The notes: a model not told the origin generated them from the letters alone. A stretch of DNA of 64,000 nt from Morella rubra (GCA_003952965.2 CM025855.1:26889613-26953612); one strand, 5' to 3'; positions 46,957-58,920 are shown, counted from the first letter of the stretch. Numbers and translations are program-made.

Positions 46957-46959
46957 TAA

Positions 46960-47480
46960 TGGGCCACTCAGATATTGGGGCGGATTCTTCCACTGCAGGT
47001 GTTCTTAATAAAGCCGAGCATAAACGTTCAGGTGAGGCTCCGCCTAGGCCTGGAGAGAAGAGATTGTGGGGTCAGTTATACGAGCTTTCTTGGCATGTCT
47101 CTAGTTTCCACCGAAGACAAGCTCGATGGGAGACAGGGTAGGGCTTTATCCGGGTCTGAATTTGTAACGCTAGTGGGCTCACTTTTTGCCTCGCTTTCTT
47201 GGCCCACTAGCTTCATTAATGGTGACACTCTGTTTTTACTACGCACAAACCGTCATGATTGACTTGATAGGACCCAGAGCGGCGTACTGCAACTTCTGAA
47301 GCGACATGATTTTCTACGTTAAATTGCCCTCCCTGGGCCTCTTTGAACATCCATATTTGTTTTAGGAATCTCCCTATTCTTCTTCTCACACTTTCTTTCT
47401 GCGCAGTGACCATGGCCAGATATAGAACCTTTGCTCATTTTTCATGATGAATCTTTTTGCTGAGCTGATTGGCGAGGTGT
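46960..47480. other. Spacer, no gene seen
   Basis: Continuation of the duplicated segment followed by unique DNA. Short frames have no recognisable domain. Confidence 0.4.
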
Positions 47481-48780
47481 TCTCACGTGGTGTAGGGTGA
47501 CGTGGAGTACCCTTTCTCTATTATGACGGTTAACCATTGATTTCGGGACATCGCATGTGGCCCCATCGTGCTGAGAACTGCGAGTGTGAGGGAGCTGAAA
47601 GGGTCCTTAGTGATGACATGGGCTTTGAGAGCCATGCATGGGAGGATAGGTGCCGAGATAAGGTGCCAGTGGCACCCATGGGCGCCCTTGACACACCCAC
47701 CGTGTGCACGGCAAGAGCACCACAGGCATGCTATAATATTAGCGTGCGCGTGCAAGCTCAGCGCCCCTGACAAGGCATGACGCCCTAGCAACACCCATGC
47801 TTGGCATGCTAGCCAACTGGCCATAGACATGCTATGATAGCTCATGGACTTGCCCTGACATGGTGCCCTAACAAGTCCTTGGCTACCAACCAAGAGCAGT
47901 GGGCCAGCAGACAAAGGAGTGCCTTGACACAGGATGGCCACCACTAGTGGCAGAGCGCCACCACCGCTGCCCCTACCGGTGCTAGGTGGGGAATGGAAGA
48001 GGAAGGTTCTGGAAGCCGAAGGAGCACCACCACTCATGGAGGTACAAGCGGCGGCGAGCGACGGCGAGATCCAAACATGCATGGAGGTATCTTAGGGATT
48101 AGTTTCCTTTCTTGTGAGATTGAATAAATCATATCTTCTAGATTTAAGGATCATTTCCTAAGCTCTAGAAGATTCTTTTCCTTTAAGTTTATGTTGTATT
48201 AGGCATGTAATATCAAATCTACTTGATTGAAGAGATTGATTCCTAAAAATCGGTAATTTGATTTAGATTTGATTTAATTGTGATTGTGTTTTGATTCCAT
48301 TAGGGTTTGTAAGAACCTAAGGATGTCTATATAAACAACCTTAGGTGCATTAGAGATTTTTCATTCAGAATAGTAGAGTCTTGGAGAGCCTGAGTGCTTT
48401 TGGGGAGAGTTTTGGCCAAGCATAGGCACGTATATGCTAAGTCGGTGTTAAGGCTAATAACCTTGTCATTTGGGATTCATTCTAGGCTAATAACCTAGTT
48501 TGGGTACCTGTTCTTGGGCTAATTAACCCTTGATCGGGATTGTTCTTGTGTTCTTGTGGTTCTTGGGCTAATTAACCCTTAACCACGTTCTTCATAATAA
48601 TATCTCGAGTGTTCTTCATTTGTATTGTTAGATCCTATATTTCAGCTCGTGTGTTGCCAAGAACGGTTTAGGAGGATCGATTGGGGTGATCGCGTTCGAA
48701 TCACTTGGCGGGAGTTGGCGTTGTTAAGGTGGCCTAGACTGGGGTCCCTAACTGGAGCTCTCATGTCAGCCTCTTCCTAC
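47480..48780 (+). mobile_element. LTR-like region with promoter, fossil, tentative
   Basis: A GC-rich stretch (47560-48070) is followed by AT-rich DNA with a TATATAAA box near 48330, then a leader with short repeats (GGCTAATAACCT, GGGCTAATTAACCC). This promoter plus leader layout resembles a plant LTR and its downstream leader, but neither end nor a target duplication was found and no gag or pol motif is present. The 199-codon minus-strand frame over the GC-rich part is treated as chance. Confidence 0.3.
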
Positions 48781-48789
48781 GAGGGTTGT

Positions 48790-49180
48790 AACTAACATTT
48801 GGGAAAGAAGATGACTACTCCTCGGGCATAAAGATGATAGCCTTGGCCAGTCGCCTCGGGTACCCCAGGGCAAATACCTAGACTATATGGTACTGAAGGC
48901 GATGGATGCGTTGAAGAACTGTCTAGGCATAAAGGTTGTGGGTGATTCGGGTGTTCCCAGCGGCTTGGGGATGATAAAAGGGTGTCTGAGCCGGTTTGCT
49001 CGAAAATCATGAGCTAGATATTTTCTATGATGCATTGTTCATGCCTTGCCGGGCTTGTAGAGAGTTGGAATTTTTTCCCCTTGATGTAGAGATTTTCCCT
49101 GTTTTTCCCTTTCACTTGTAATTTTTTGGCTAGATTATTAATTTCAAAATTTATGTTTTTCGTAAAACCTCTCAGGCATT
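48790..49180. other. Spacer, no gene seen
   Basis: Unique DNA without recognisable ORF or repeat. Confidence 0.4.
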
Positions 49181-49184
49181 CTTG

Positions 49185-49436
49185 ATTTAAGGGAATATTT
49201 ATGTAGATTGAAGTTTTATAAATGTTTGTGTAAAATTTTAAAGATATTTAATTCTTAGTTGAGTTTGTAAAAATATACAGAGAGAGATGATTTAATGTAA
49301 TTTTTTAATATTGGAGTATGTGTTAAAAGTATTGGTGTTTGTGTATAATTTTTTTTTGAGATCTTAGATTTTTTTTTTTTTGTGAGTTTTGTTGCATTCA
49401 GTATACCCTAGAATACTTTTGTAAACAAATATCCCC
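49185..49436. mobile_element. MITE fragment, inverted relative of 34761-35149
   Basis: The right end reads TACTTTTGTAAACAAATATCCCC, the inverse of the left end of the 34761 element. Shared inner words are ATGTAGATTGAAGTTTTATAA and AAAGATATTTAATT. The left end is truncated. Confidence 0.55.
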
Positions 49437-49636
49437 TAGATTTGCACCCCTCAGGTTCTAGTGTCGAACTAGGAATTGGTAGGAGGGGGAGCCCCCTTTA
49501 CTTCGTTTTCATGTCCAAAAAAATTATAAATTGTCCCCAAGGCCTCGTCTTTCTCTCTGCTGCGTTGGGGGCATTAGCATCTGTCTCGAAGGCATTCGGC
49601 GTTCATCTGTCTTGGTGACGTAGGGGGGTGTGCCCA

Positions 49637-49870
49637 CAAACACGATGGCGGCCTGTGTGCTTCCCTTCCCACGAAATGGCGATAAGGGGGCGCAAGTCTT
49701 GGGTTGTTAAGGCCCGGGCCTGCCCATGCAATGGCGATAAGGTGAATCAGGTACTATCCCGGGCTGTTAGGGTTCGGGTGCTTCCCTGCCCACGAGCACA
49801 AAGAAGGCACAAGTATTGTCCCTGTCCGTTTGCGCCCGGGTGCTTACCTGCCCACGACATGGCGATATTC
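49637..49870. repeat. GC-rich minisatellite, units about 65-70 bp
   Basis: Three to four imperfect units built from TGCTTCCCTGCCCACGA, an ATGGCGATAAGG word and a GGGTTGTTAAGGCCCGGG-like word. It stands out by GC content from the AT-rich flanks. An 88-codon frame crosses it but is repetitive. Confidence 0.7.
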
Positions 49871-49899
49871 TTGGAATGGAGTCTTTCGCACTGATGCCT

Positions 49900-50900
49900 A
49901 ATGGGAAAATTCATTTCATAAACAAAATGTTAAATTGGGAGATACATTACACAATTTAGGAAGTAAATATCACAACTGAATTACAAAGGGTCCAAGAGAT
50001 TATTTTGTCTCTAAGTTTTGACTCCTTTTATTAATTTGTCCTTAGAATTTTCAAATTGATTATAGATACTTTCATCCACAAAGTTAACTATTTACACATA
50101 AAATCCAATCATAATTTTTTTTTGCTAATTGCAATAACAAGTTTATTTAATTTTGCGTGACACGTGTCAACTTATGATTAGTGACTCTCCTTTTTGCAAA
50201 GTGTCAAATTGATGCACAATTGATGTGACTTTTTAATTACAATAACAAGTTTATGTAGTTTTGCATGACATGTGTCAATATATGATTGGAGCTGATGTAT
50301 GAACGGTTAACTTTGTAGGTTAAAGTTTTAACGAGAGTACTGTGAGCTGGTCTATGATAATTTTAAAACTCAAATACGAGTTGTTAAAAAAGTAAAAGTA
50401 AAAGAGTAAAAAAAAAAAAAAAAGAACTCAGGGATTCCCTTCCTTTTCTTTCTTTCTGCCCTCTTCTGCTGACTCTCCTCTTTGCAGAGTGTTGATGCCC
50501 AATTACACATAATCCTTCCACTTATATTTACACTTCTCAAGTGCAAGCGTGAGTTACGGCTAACTCCAAGCTAACTCAGAACACACTTAAAACACAGATT
50601 TACATCTAATTTTACCAAATTAACACAAATTGCAAAAAATCATATTTTCTACTTGAATTGAAATTTTTGAGATACTATACTAACATCATATGCATATGAA
50701 AGAAATGTTAAAAAGTAATGTTAATACTTGAAACACTTACAGAGTTGAACGTAAAACTTTTCTCGAAGTCTAAGGGTTTTGTAAACAAATATGCGAATTG
50801 ATTTTCAAAGGAAACATGTTTAGAGTAATAACTTGATTTTCTCACATTTGAATCCTTTGAACCAAATACCCAAATTTAAAGTCTCATTTACATACCTTCA
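49900..50900. other. Spacer with short direct repeat, no gene seen
   Basis: AATAACAAGTTTAT followed by a TTTTGC-TGACA-GTGTCAA phrase occurs near 50130 and again near 50240, and CTGACTCTCC-TTTGCA phrases near 50186 and 50468. Otherwise AT-rich and featureless. Confidence 0.45.
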
Positions 50901-51861
50901 CTACAAGAAAAAATAATTTGGGTGATAAATTTTTTTGTCACCCAAAGTACTAATTTCGTCAGCTAAGGTTTTGGGTGACAAAACCGAGTTGTCACCTAAA
51001 GCCCGTCAGCCAATGTTTTAGGTGATGATTTTCGTGTTCTGTGAAACCGTTCGGATGGTTTATACAACGTTCCGAACGGTTTGGTGCCATACTGACGAAA
51101 TTGAAAATCGTCATGCCTAGTACAGTCCATCGGTTTGCATGAGTTGTGCAAATGTTCTCTCTATATGTTCGCACAACTCATGCGAATGGTTAGTCCAATG
51201 TGACGAAATACATTTTGTTACGAAATAAACATCCACACCGTTGTATAACAATGTCTGAACGATAATGTAAATATGTCTAGACGCATTTGTGAAGACGTTT
51301 GCACTGTTGTTTCATTATGACGAAATATTTTTTGTCAGCTTCAAAAACCATTTGAACTTTTACAAATGAAGTTCGGACACAATTTCCACAAAACACATTG
51401 GAACGTGTTTTATTACCGTGCGAACGGTTTCCAAATAAAAACCGTGTGCATGCTAGAAATATCGTTCGGATGGAGTAAGGGTTCGGACTTGTTTTGTAAG
51501 CATGCGCACGTTACAATATTCGAACGACTTTTGTTAGCGTTCGAACCGTTTTCCACATATTTGAATTAATTTAATTAAAATTTTAAAAATAATTTACGAA
51601 TAATATAAATAAAAATATATTCAATACTCGTACTATAATAAAATATGTACAAATATGTAATCGTCATTAAAAGTAAATAAAATGTATAATCAATAAGTAC
51701 TGACAAAGTAGTGAAAATACATAAATCTACCAAATTTTCGTTTGGGTGTCGTACGAGATTGCAACTGTCTGATCTGCTCCATCAGCTGCTCACACATCTG
51801 CTCGCCATTAGTTGCATCCTCCGTTCTTGTTGTTCCACTAGGTTCCTTTGTTATTCCTGCA

Positions 51862-53960
51862 TCATCTTCTGATGCTCTCGTCTTTTTTCCGTTGCTGCTT
51901 CGCCATCATCTGCATCAACTCTTCGTCTTTCTCCGTTGCTGCTTCTTTATCATCTGTAATGCTTTCGCATCGTCTGCTCCATATCTGACTGCTTGACCAG
52001 AACATATTCCATTTGTCTAGCCTCATCTCCTCAATCTCTAATCTGGCCTCCTCCAATCTTCGGGACAAATCAACGGACTGTTGATAAAGATGATCCAACA
52101 GACCGTACTAAACGGCCTAAACCTCGCACGTAACCCGCTTTCGTCCCCAACACCTCAGCGAAAATCTCCACTTCAGTGTATGACTTTCCCTCTGACTCGT
52201 GCTGCAACTGTAACGCCTCAATTTTTTCCTACAAAATTAAAAAGAAGATAAAATTAGCACATATGAAACATAAACGCATACGAATGCATCATTAAATCTA
52301 ACGTTACAACTTACAAAATTTTTTCGTGCATCTTTTGATGTCCACATGCCATCCTTATTAGTATGTGTCTTTTTATACAGCAACGCAGGACTAATCTTAT
52401 CAGATTCTGGATTTTTCTGTACATCAAAAGAAATATAGAACATGTATATTAAAATACCTAAGTCATTTATTTAAATAATAAATAATAAAAATGTAAATTT
52501 ATTACTTACTAACAACGCTCTCGCTCCAGATGTGTGTACAATCTTCAGCTTAGCTCTATTCTCTTGGTTGATTGCACTTCTCCTTTGCATTGTACATTTA
52601 TAGTTGTTACCACAATTAATAATAAAATAAAATAAACGTTCAGGATGGAATAAAAATATTTAACCTAAAATTCCTCGCTTGTGAATAAATCACAGACACG
52701 AGTCCATTCTTCCTTGTTCATATCGGGATACGGGTGTTCTAACCCCCTTCTTTGGAATTGAACACCGAGTAATGCTGGAACATTCTATTTTTGTGCATCT
52801 TGTTCGTTTTGTTCATCGTAGACATCACAGTTTTGCGATCCTCGGTTTGCTCGTAATCTAGTTGGAAGTCATCCTTAACATATATAATAGTTAGTACGTA
52901 TAAAAGTTTCAACAATTAAAATTTAATGAATTATACTTACCAACACTCGGTTCATTACGTACGATTTAACCTCGTCGGGGACCTCCTTCCACTTACTCAT
53001 CTCAAATGGGACATGTTGTCGAACGAGCACACCAATATGACTCGAGAGCATTGAGGACGCCTTGTCATCACCACCCGTACGTCCATCAGAGATATGGCCA
53101 GTCAGCTTTCCTCTAGTGCTAGCCTTGAGTAAGGCAATCCCACGCGTACTACCTTGGATATGTTTAATTCCGGACGTCACTACAAATGAAGAACAATAAA
53201 TTTAAAATTTAGTTAAGCATAGAAATTTAAAAGTCATAATATTTAATCAAGATCGACGGGTAAGATACTTACACGCATAACTACGTTGGGTGCCTACTGG
53301 ACTGGTTATGGTAGGGGACGGTAATTCATTCCCATCCCTAAGTGAAGGACCCGACACTACTAGTCTACCGGGACTACTCTCAGCACGAACTGATGTATCG
53401 CATCGAAGGCATTTCCTTCCTATTGGCATGACGTCGTCCTATGACCAAATAAATCAATATTAGAGAAAAAAAGACAATGAATTATGTTACCCAAAATGAA
53501 TATAAAATAGAAATGCAAAGTAAATCGAACCGATAAAGTTACTTTAGTCCTTGGAGTCATATTCTTCAGAATCACTACAATCTTCACTGAACGATTCTGA
53601 GGAATCGTCGCTTCCTTCTACTTCACGCTATTGTGGAACACCATCATCGGTTACCGGCACATAAGTGTCGACATCATTTCTAGTCAATGAGATCATATCA
53701 AATGAGCTAAAGTCCACAAAAAGCTCAATAGACTCATTCTCCTGGTATGCTTCACTGTTTGACGATCCTTCTCCATCTTCACTAACTTCCTTCTCAATAG
53801 GTGGAATGTCATACGTGTTTCTAGGGGTAATCTTTTGAACAATCTTCCAGTGACTGCCCAACTTCATTTCATCGATATAAAATAATTGATTCCCCTGAGA
53901 AGCTAGCACAAATGGGTCGTCTTTGTACCACTTTCGGGATATGTTAATACTAACAAACTG
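51862..53960 (-). pseudogene. CACTA transposase C-terminal remains (DUF4216, Ptta/En/Spm domain, coiled coil)
   Basis: From upstream to downstream on the minus strand there are three pieces. 53960-53628 reads SGQFVSINISRKWYKDDPFV, LASQGNQLFYIDEM and WKIVQKITPRNTYD, the DUF4216 region at the end of TNP2-type proteins, with an acidic tail. 53180-52923 reads STRGIALLKASTRGKLTGHI, MSKWKEVPDEVKSYV, the plant En/Spm-associated domain. 52098-51862 reads a Glu/Lys/Met-rich coiled coil (RLEEARLEIEEMRLDK). Introns probably separate them, for example near 53225-53260 and 52110-52240. An isolated MDKSWIFTRC at about 54080 resembles the N-terminal transposase-associated domain, out of the usual order. Confidence 0.65.
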
Positions 53961-55089
53961 ACCACTTTTATCAAGACCTAAGTTTTAAGTAATCAAGTCA
54001 AACTAGTCACATTTGAGTAAATAAACTAAATTTCCTCGCAAATAACACAACGCGTAAATATCCAGCTTTTATCCATATTGTTCCTTCAAAGACGAAAATA
54101 CAAACAATAATGCAAACAATTATGATGACACTCATATTCAACTCCAATTTCTTTAGGTGATAGTCTTATCCCATTCAAGTTTACAATATCACGTACTACA
54201 CGTAATTGACCCGACCATTGTGACCAATGCTCTAGAAATTTTGACAGAATTTTTCCTCAGTCCCCAGATACATGTCTACAATATTGAGCATAAACACCCA
54301 CCATTTGAGGCAAGTGTATAAGCTCAATGCTGAATGTGTATTTGAAGGACAAAAGGAGATTTCCATCGAAATTTCTAAACACAATAGTCACAATAACAGA
54401 TATAATTACGCACATTATTCATATTGTAAACTCAAACTGTCCATAACATGGACAATTCAAGAATTAAATCGAGTTCGTTATCTGAACTCCATGTAATTCT
54501 TAAATGGGGGGCTAAGGCTACTAAATGAATGCAAGAACATAACAGCTAAAAACAGTTTGGATGCAATCTAAACCGTTTGCACAATCCATAAGTGTTCGAA
54601 CTCTTTTTGCAAAAGCGTTTGAACCCAAATAAAGAGTCCGGACGGACATAATCCATCCGAACTACGATTGTCGAATAAGATAGTTCTTTGATGCACAGAC
54701 TCCATTTTCAGTACAAATTCTTCCCAAAATTACCCCAAATCACAAAACACTTCAATATAAACACATCACAGCCAAGCATAAACTCAATTGCTATCATTTT
54801 AGACCCAAAAATTTTGAAAAACACATGCTTTTATATCATAAAATCTATGCTTTTCATCCTAAAACAATTCAATTTAGAACCCACTAACCTCAAATGCAAT
54901 CAATATCAAATTCTGAATGAGTTGCTCTTCCACACCCGATTCAATGCGATTGGATGCTCAAAATCAGCTCTCCTCTTCTCATCTTGCTAAAATCTCTCGT
55001 TTTCTAAGTGTTTCTTGTTTTTCCTCCCCTGTCTGCGATTCTACAACTTTAAAACAATTGAATATCGTTCGGACTGAGAGGGCAAAAAC

Positions 55090-56480
55090 AACTCAAGAGG
55101 GGGGGGGTGAATTGGGTTTTATAAAAACTTTTATCATTTTTCTTATAAAATCGAATATGCAGAGACCTCTTTCTAAAAAGCAAGAGTGTAGATCTATATA
55201 ATCAAGGACTATAATGAAATAAAAGGAATAGATAAACAAGCACAACAAATAGATATCAACAATAAATAGAGATAAGGGTAGAGAGATGACACCGTGATTT
55301 TTAGGTGGTTCGGCCAACACTTGCCTACGTCCACCCCCAAGGCTATTGACTTCCTTGGGCTTTTTCACTATTCTTCCAAATAGTAAATACACCTTAGCTT
55401 CCGGGTGCTAAGGAACTTTACAAAGTGTTTTTCGAGCTAACACTTTAACTCACTCTCACAAATCCTCACAACCTAGAGGATTTCTTCTACCCAACAAGTA
55501 GGACAAGTGTTTTCCCAAACACTCACGTGTTTTTCAAGAATGGGTACAAAAGGAATCTTAGTAAAGGCTCTTTAAGCTGAATAACAAGTATGAAGTACTG
55601 AGGTGTGCAAAGAGACAAGATTCACAAAGAAAGCAACAGTATTTGCAGGTGGGAGTACGAGCTTTCTTGGTTGGTGGAGCTTCTTTCTTCTTCAAAGCTT
55701 TTTCTCTCTCTAGAAATTAGGGCAAGAGTTAATAGCGCACACTACTCTCTTTTCTCTCTCCATCTTCTTCTATTTAAAGCCCTTAGGACACAAAGGGTCT
55801 TCTTGTAAAGTTTGAGTGCTGTTGGAGGTCATTTGAGACAATTTGAAGACTTTTGGATGAGTTGCCGTCACTTCCAGGATGTTTGCAAAATCGTGCAATG
55901 TGTCGACACATTGATGGTATATGCTGACACATTAGAATTTGGCCTGGAAATAAACTCTCAGGTGTTAGTTCAATGTGTCGACACTATGGCTCAATGTGTC
56001 GACACTTCCAACACTTAGTCAAAAAACATTTCGAAAGACCTGAAAAACAAACTCTCGGGTAGTAGTTCAATGTGTCGACACTAAGGTCCAATGTGTCGAC
56101 ACTTCCAACTCTTGGTCTGAAAAATTCGAATGGCTTTAAAACAGGCTCTCGGGTAGTAGTTCAATGTGTCGACACTATGGTCTAATGTATAGACACTTTT
56201 AACATTTAAACAGAAAAAAATGATCTTTAACAGCAACTACCCCAATTCAATAAATCTCAAAAATACTTACAATATAAAAGATGATCAATTAACAAGTGTA
56301 ATGATGATCAAGTATGCTTGGAGAGATTTTAGAATAAGGAAACCTTGATACTATAAAAACATAATTTTCTTGAAAAGGAATTTCAATATAAAATCTAAAA
56401 GTCTTGAACAAGTTTGAAAACTTTGTTATTATCAAAATCAAAATGGATTGTTTGTAAGAACAACCTTGGGCTAACATGGA
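55090..56480 (+). mobile_element. LTR fragment with polypurine tract, nested in the CACTA element
   Basis: AAGAGGGGGGGGG (55095-55109) followed directly by TGAATTGGG is the usual polypurine tract to 3' LTR border. About 1.37 kb of LTR-like DNA follows before CACTA-type DNA (GTTCGGACGC) resumes near 56490. The tandem CAATGTGTCGACAC palindromes lie inside. No internal coding region is left, so it reads as a fossil of one LTR with a few bases upstream. The right border is not defined to the base. Confidence 0.45.
55890..56195. repeat. Dispersed CAATGTGTCGACAC palindrome repeats
   Basis: At least six near-copies of CAATGTGTCGACACT or its variants, in pairs 20-25 bp apart. The pairs themselves recur every 85-100 bp with the phrase CTCTCGGGTAGTAGTTCAATG. 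The core TGTCGACA is a perfect palindrome, as in a dimeric protein-binding site. Confidence 0.75.
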
Positions 56481-56997
56481 CGAGTAAAATGAAGTTCGGA
56501 CGCTTACGTGTATTAGTTTTCAAGGAAATTGTTGTCGCCTAAAATTTTCAAACTGTCCGAACCGCTGGAAACATTCCGAACGCTATCTTTGGTCTCTGTT
56601 TTTGTAATCCTTAAACGACAGCGTCTGGTCGTAGCACAAACATCCGAACTCGAATAATACGTCCGAACGGTATCTTACTTTGCAAGACGCCATTTGGAAA
56701 TTCCCAAATGATAGCGTCTAAATGAAAGGATCGTAAATGAATCGTCCCGACCGTATAAGAAACCGTTCGGACAGTTTCAAAGTCGTTCGAGCGGTTTTTG
56801 ACGAACTTTTATTATTTTTTCTAATAACAATTCATATTGTAGTAAGTTCTAATAACAATAATAACATAACTGAGATAACATAAGTATATCAAATATTGTC
56901 AAAACATAATATAAACAAAATAACATCAAATAAATACAAATTGATGTCCACAAAACATAATAGAAAAGTAAATGTGCTCAAAACAGAATAAAAATAT

Positions 56998-57237
56998 GGG
57001 ATAAATGCTAAATTGGTCCCTGTGGTATACGCAAAAATCAATTTAGTCCCTATGTTACCAAAATGATAAAATTAGTCCCCTTATTCACTCACTCGTTTGC
57101 CGATGGTCCTCCCTCCCCATTCCGTTCACTATATCGCCGGAACAAAAACCACGTAAGCCCTAAATGCCACATGTTTGCCACATCTGCCACGTAAGCCATT
57201 GACTAGTCATGAAAAAAATAAAAAAACCGAGCTCACG
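56998..57237 (+). repeat. Left terminal inverted repeat of the MULE
   Basis: Contains the words GGTCCCTGTGGTATACGCAA, CATTCCGTTCACTATATCGC and CCACGTAAGCCATTGACTAG, all found inverted at 62830-63070. It also serves as the promoter-side region of the GRF gene. Confidence 0.92.
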
Positions 57238-57488
57238 AAATCCTTTGTAACCGCGTTAGCCACTGACCCCTCCTGCACTTTTTCATCCCCACAAAAGAAC
57301 ATTTTCTCAAAAGCTTCCCACTTCTCCGTGGCCTAGTCATACCCATTTTCTTCAAAATCACCCTTTGACGTTGAAGCTTCTCCTCTGGTTCAGAGTTTCG
57401 TCTACCATCTTCTCTGGTTTGTGCCTTTTTTCCGTTCCCCCATCTTCTGGTATTGCACCCGATTCCAAGCATTCAACAACTAACAGAC

Positions 57489-57932
57489 ATGAAATCATCT
57501 AGTTCGGCATCCTTTACTTCTGGCGTTGAGGCTCACTTCTGCAACTGTGACCTCCAAGCATCTCTGAAGACATCTTGGACGGAGAGAAATCCTGGAAGGA
57601 GGTTCTTTGGATGTCCAAGATATGGTACAAAATCGGTAAGTATACCTATTCGATTAAATGTAAAAGTAAAAAAAAAACTCAACTCTCTTTCTTACACAAC
57701 ATTTTGTCCTCTGTTGACTGCACTACAGATGCCACCTCCGTGTGACTATTTTGCTTGGTATGACCCCCCTTGCAAATGGGCAGTTGAGTTTTTTCCTAGT
57801 TTGATGAGAAAAATCAAGTTGTTGGAAGCTGAAGCTCTGAAGCGAAGATAGATTGAGAGAAAGCTGAGGATTTCGTTGGTTGTTTCATGGGTATTTGCAC
57901 TGGTTGCAGTTTGTGTGGCCTTGTGGTTTTAA
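57489..57932 (+). CDS. GRF zinc-finger protein carried by the MULE
   Basis: Exon 1 is 57489-57635 and exon 2 is 57729-57851, joined in phase by a GTAAGT...CTACAG intron. The 89-aa product opens MKSSSSASFTSGVEAHFCNC, has the GRF-type finger (CNCDLQASLKTSWTERNPGR, then FFGCPRYG, CDYFAWYDPPC) and ends with a short helical segment KIKLLEAEALKRR. After the TAG at 57849-57851 the frame stays open for 26 codons and encodes a membrane-span-like tail (SLVVSWVFALVAVCVALWF) before TAA at 57930-57932, so the ancestral protein was probably tail-anchored and the TAG is a late change. GRF fingers bind single-stranded DNA in topoisomerase and APE2-type proteins. The role in a MULE is unknown. Start chosen as the only ATG before the finger. 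Confidence 0.7.
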
Positions 57933-57939
57933 AAGTAGT

Positions 57940-58920
57940 TAGTTTATCCCTTTTATATATGTATGGTTGTTTCATGGCTTTTGAGCCGTTTTTGGGTTGT
58001 TGGTTTTCAATGTAACCTCATGTGTTGTTGGCTTTTGTAATGGCAGGATCATGTCTTCAATGTATGAATCGTGTGGTTGTTGTACTGCAAGGTTTAATGT
58101 ATGGCTTTTGTTATGTATATGTATGGCTGTTTAATGGCTTGACTTTGTCACTTTGCCTACGTAATTTGATTCAAAAGAAAATACAAGAAGCTGTGAATTA
58201 GAAGAAGTGTTCATCGACAATAGAGCATTAAAGTAACAATGTTGATGATATAACATTGAAGTAAGAGTCAACTAGGCACCAACATTTCGTTCAATTGAAT
58301 TATCATTTCGTTTTCAGACCCATTCAAAAGCACATATTCTTAACTCCACCATTGACAAGATCTTTAACATTTTTCATATGGAAAATACTTTATGCTTCTG
58401 CCCATCTTTCCCACCTTCCCGAATTAGATGGATTTATCAAGCAGGCAAATTCCTTCATGTAACCCTTGTAGGTGTTTTACAAACTCCTTCATGTGAACCA
58501 TTTCACAAACCTGTTTACAATGAAACAACGAAAAGAACTTGTATTGTAGCTATAAACGGTTAAATTCATAAATACTTGAATTCTTACATCCAAGAGAATC
58601 TGTCTTCTATTCAGCACCATAAATGTTTACAAAAACATAGGAAATAAACATCCAAGCTGTTTACATCATAGCATACCAAGTTCAATACCATAAGTGTTTA
58701 CATCATCAACATTCAACAATTGAAATTCAGCACCATAACTGTGCACAACAAACTGCCAAATTCACCATCCAAAGTTCAAAAAATTGTCAACATCAACCTA
58801 TCAAAAAAACTGCCAACGTCCAAACTACCAAATATAACTATCAATATCCAACCGTTCCAAAAAACAGCCAACATCCAACCCCATCACTTCTAATTGCCAT
58901 ACAAAAACAGTCTCAAAACA
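57940..58920. other. Non-coding middle of the MULE
   Basis: Between the two convergent genes. It holds TATGGCTGTTTAATGGCTT-like direct repeats near 57960 and 58115 and no recognisable ORF. Presumably 3' untranslated regions of both genes. Confidence 0.5.

Larger units (their letters stand above)
50901..56855 (-). mobile_element. CACTA (En/Spm) transposon, decayed, with nested LTR fragment
   Basis: The left end is CACTACAAGAAAAAATAAT, the usual plant CACTA terminus. The right end read inward is ACTACAATATG then, 10 bases later, AGAAAAAATAAT, so it is diverged. Subterminal DNA at both ends (51030-51570 and 56490-56810) is studded with GTTCGGACGG, GTTCCGAACGG and TTCGAACGGT variants in both orientations, as expected of transposase-binding repeats. 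Coding remains are on the minus strand. The main TNP2-like catalytic part is missing, so it is a deletion derivative. A nested insertion lies at 55090-56480. Confidence 0.65.

Noticed and set aside
47483-48082. 199-codon minus-strand frame
   Set aside because: GC-rich DNA gives long chance frames; no domain, no signal or splice pattern, and the plus strand looks like a repeat-element leader.
55890-56195. CRISPR-like or integron-like palindromes
   Set aside because: Eukaryotic repeat context, variable spacing, no associated genes.
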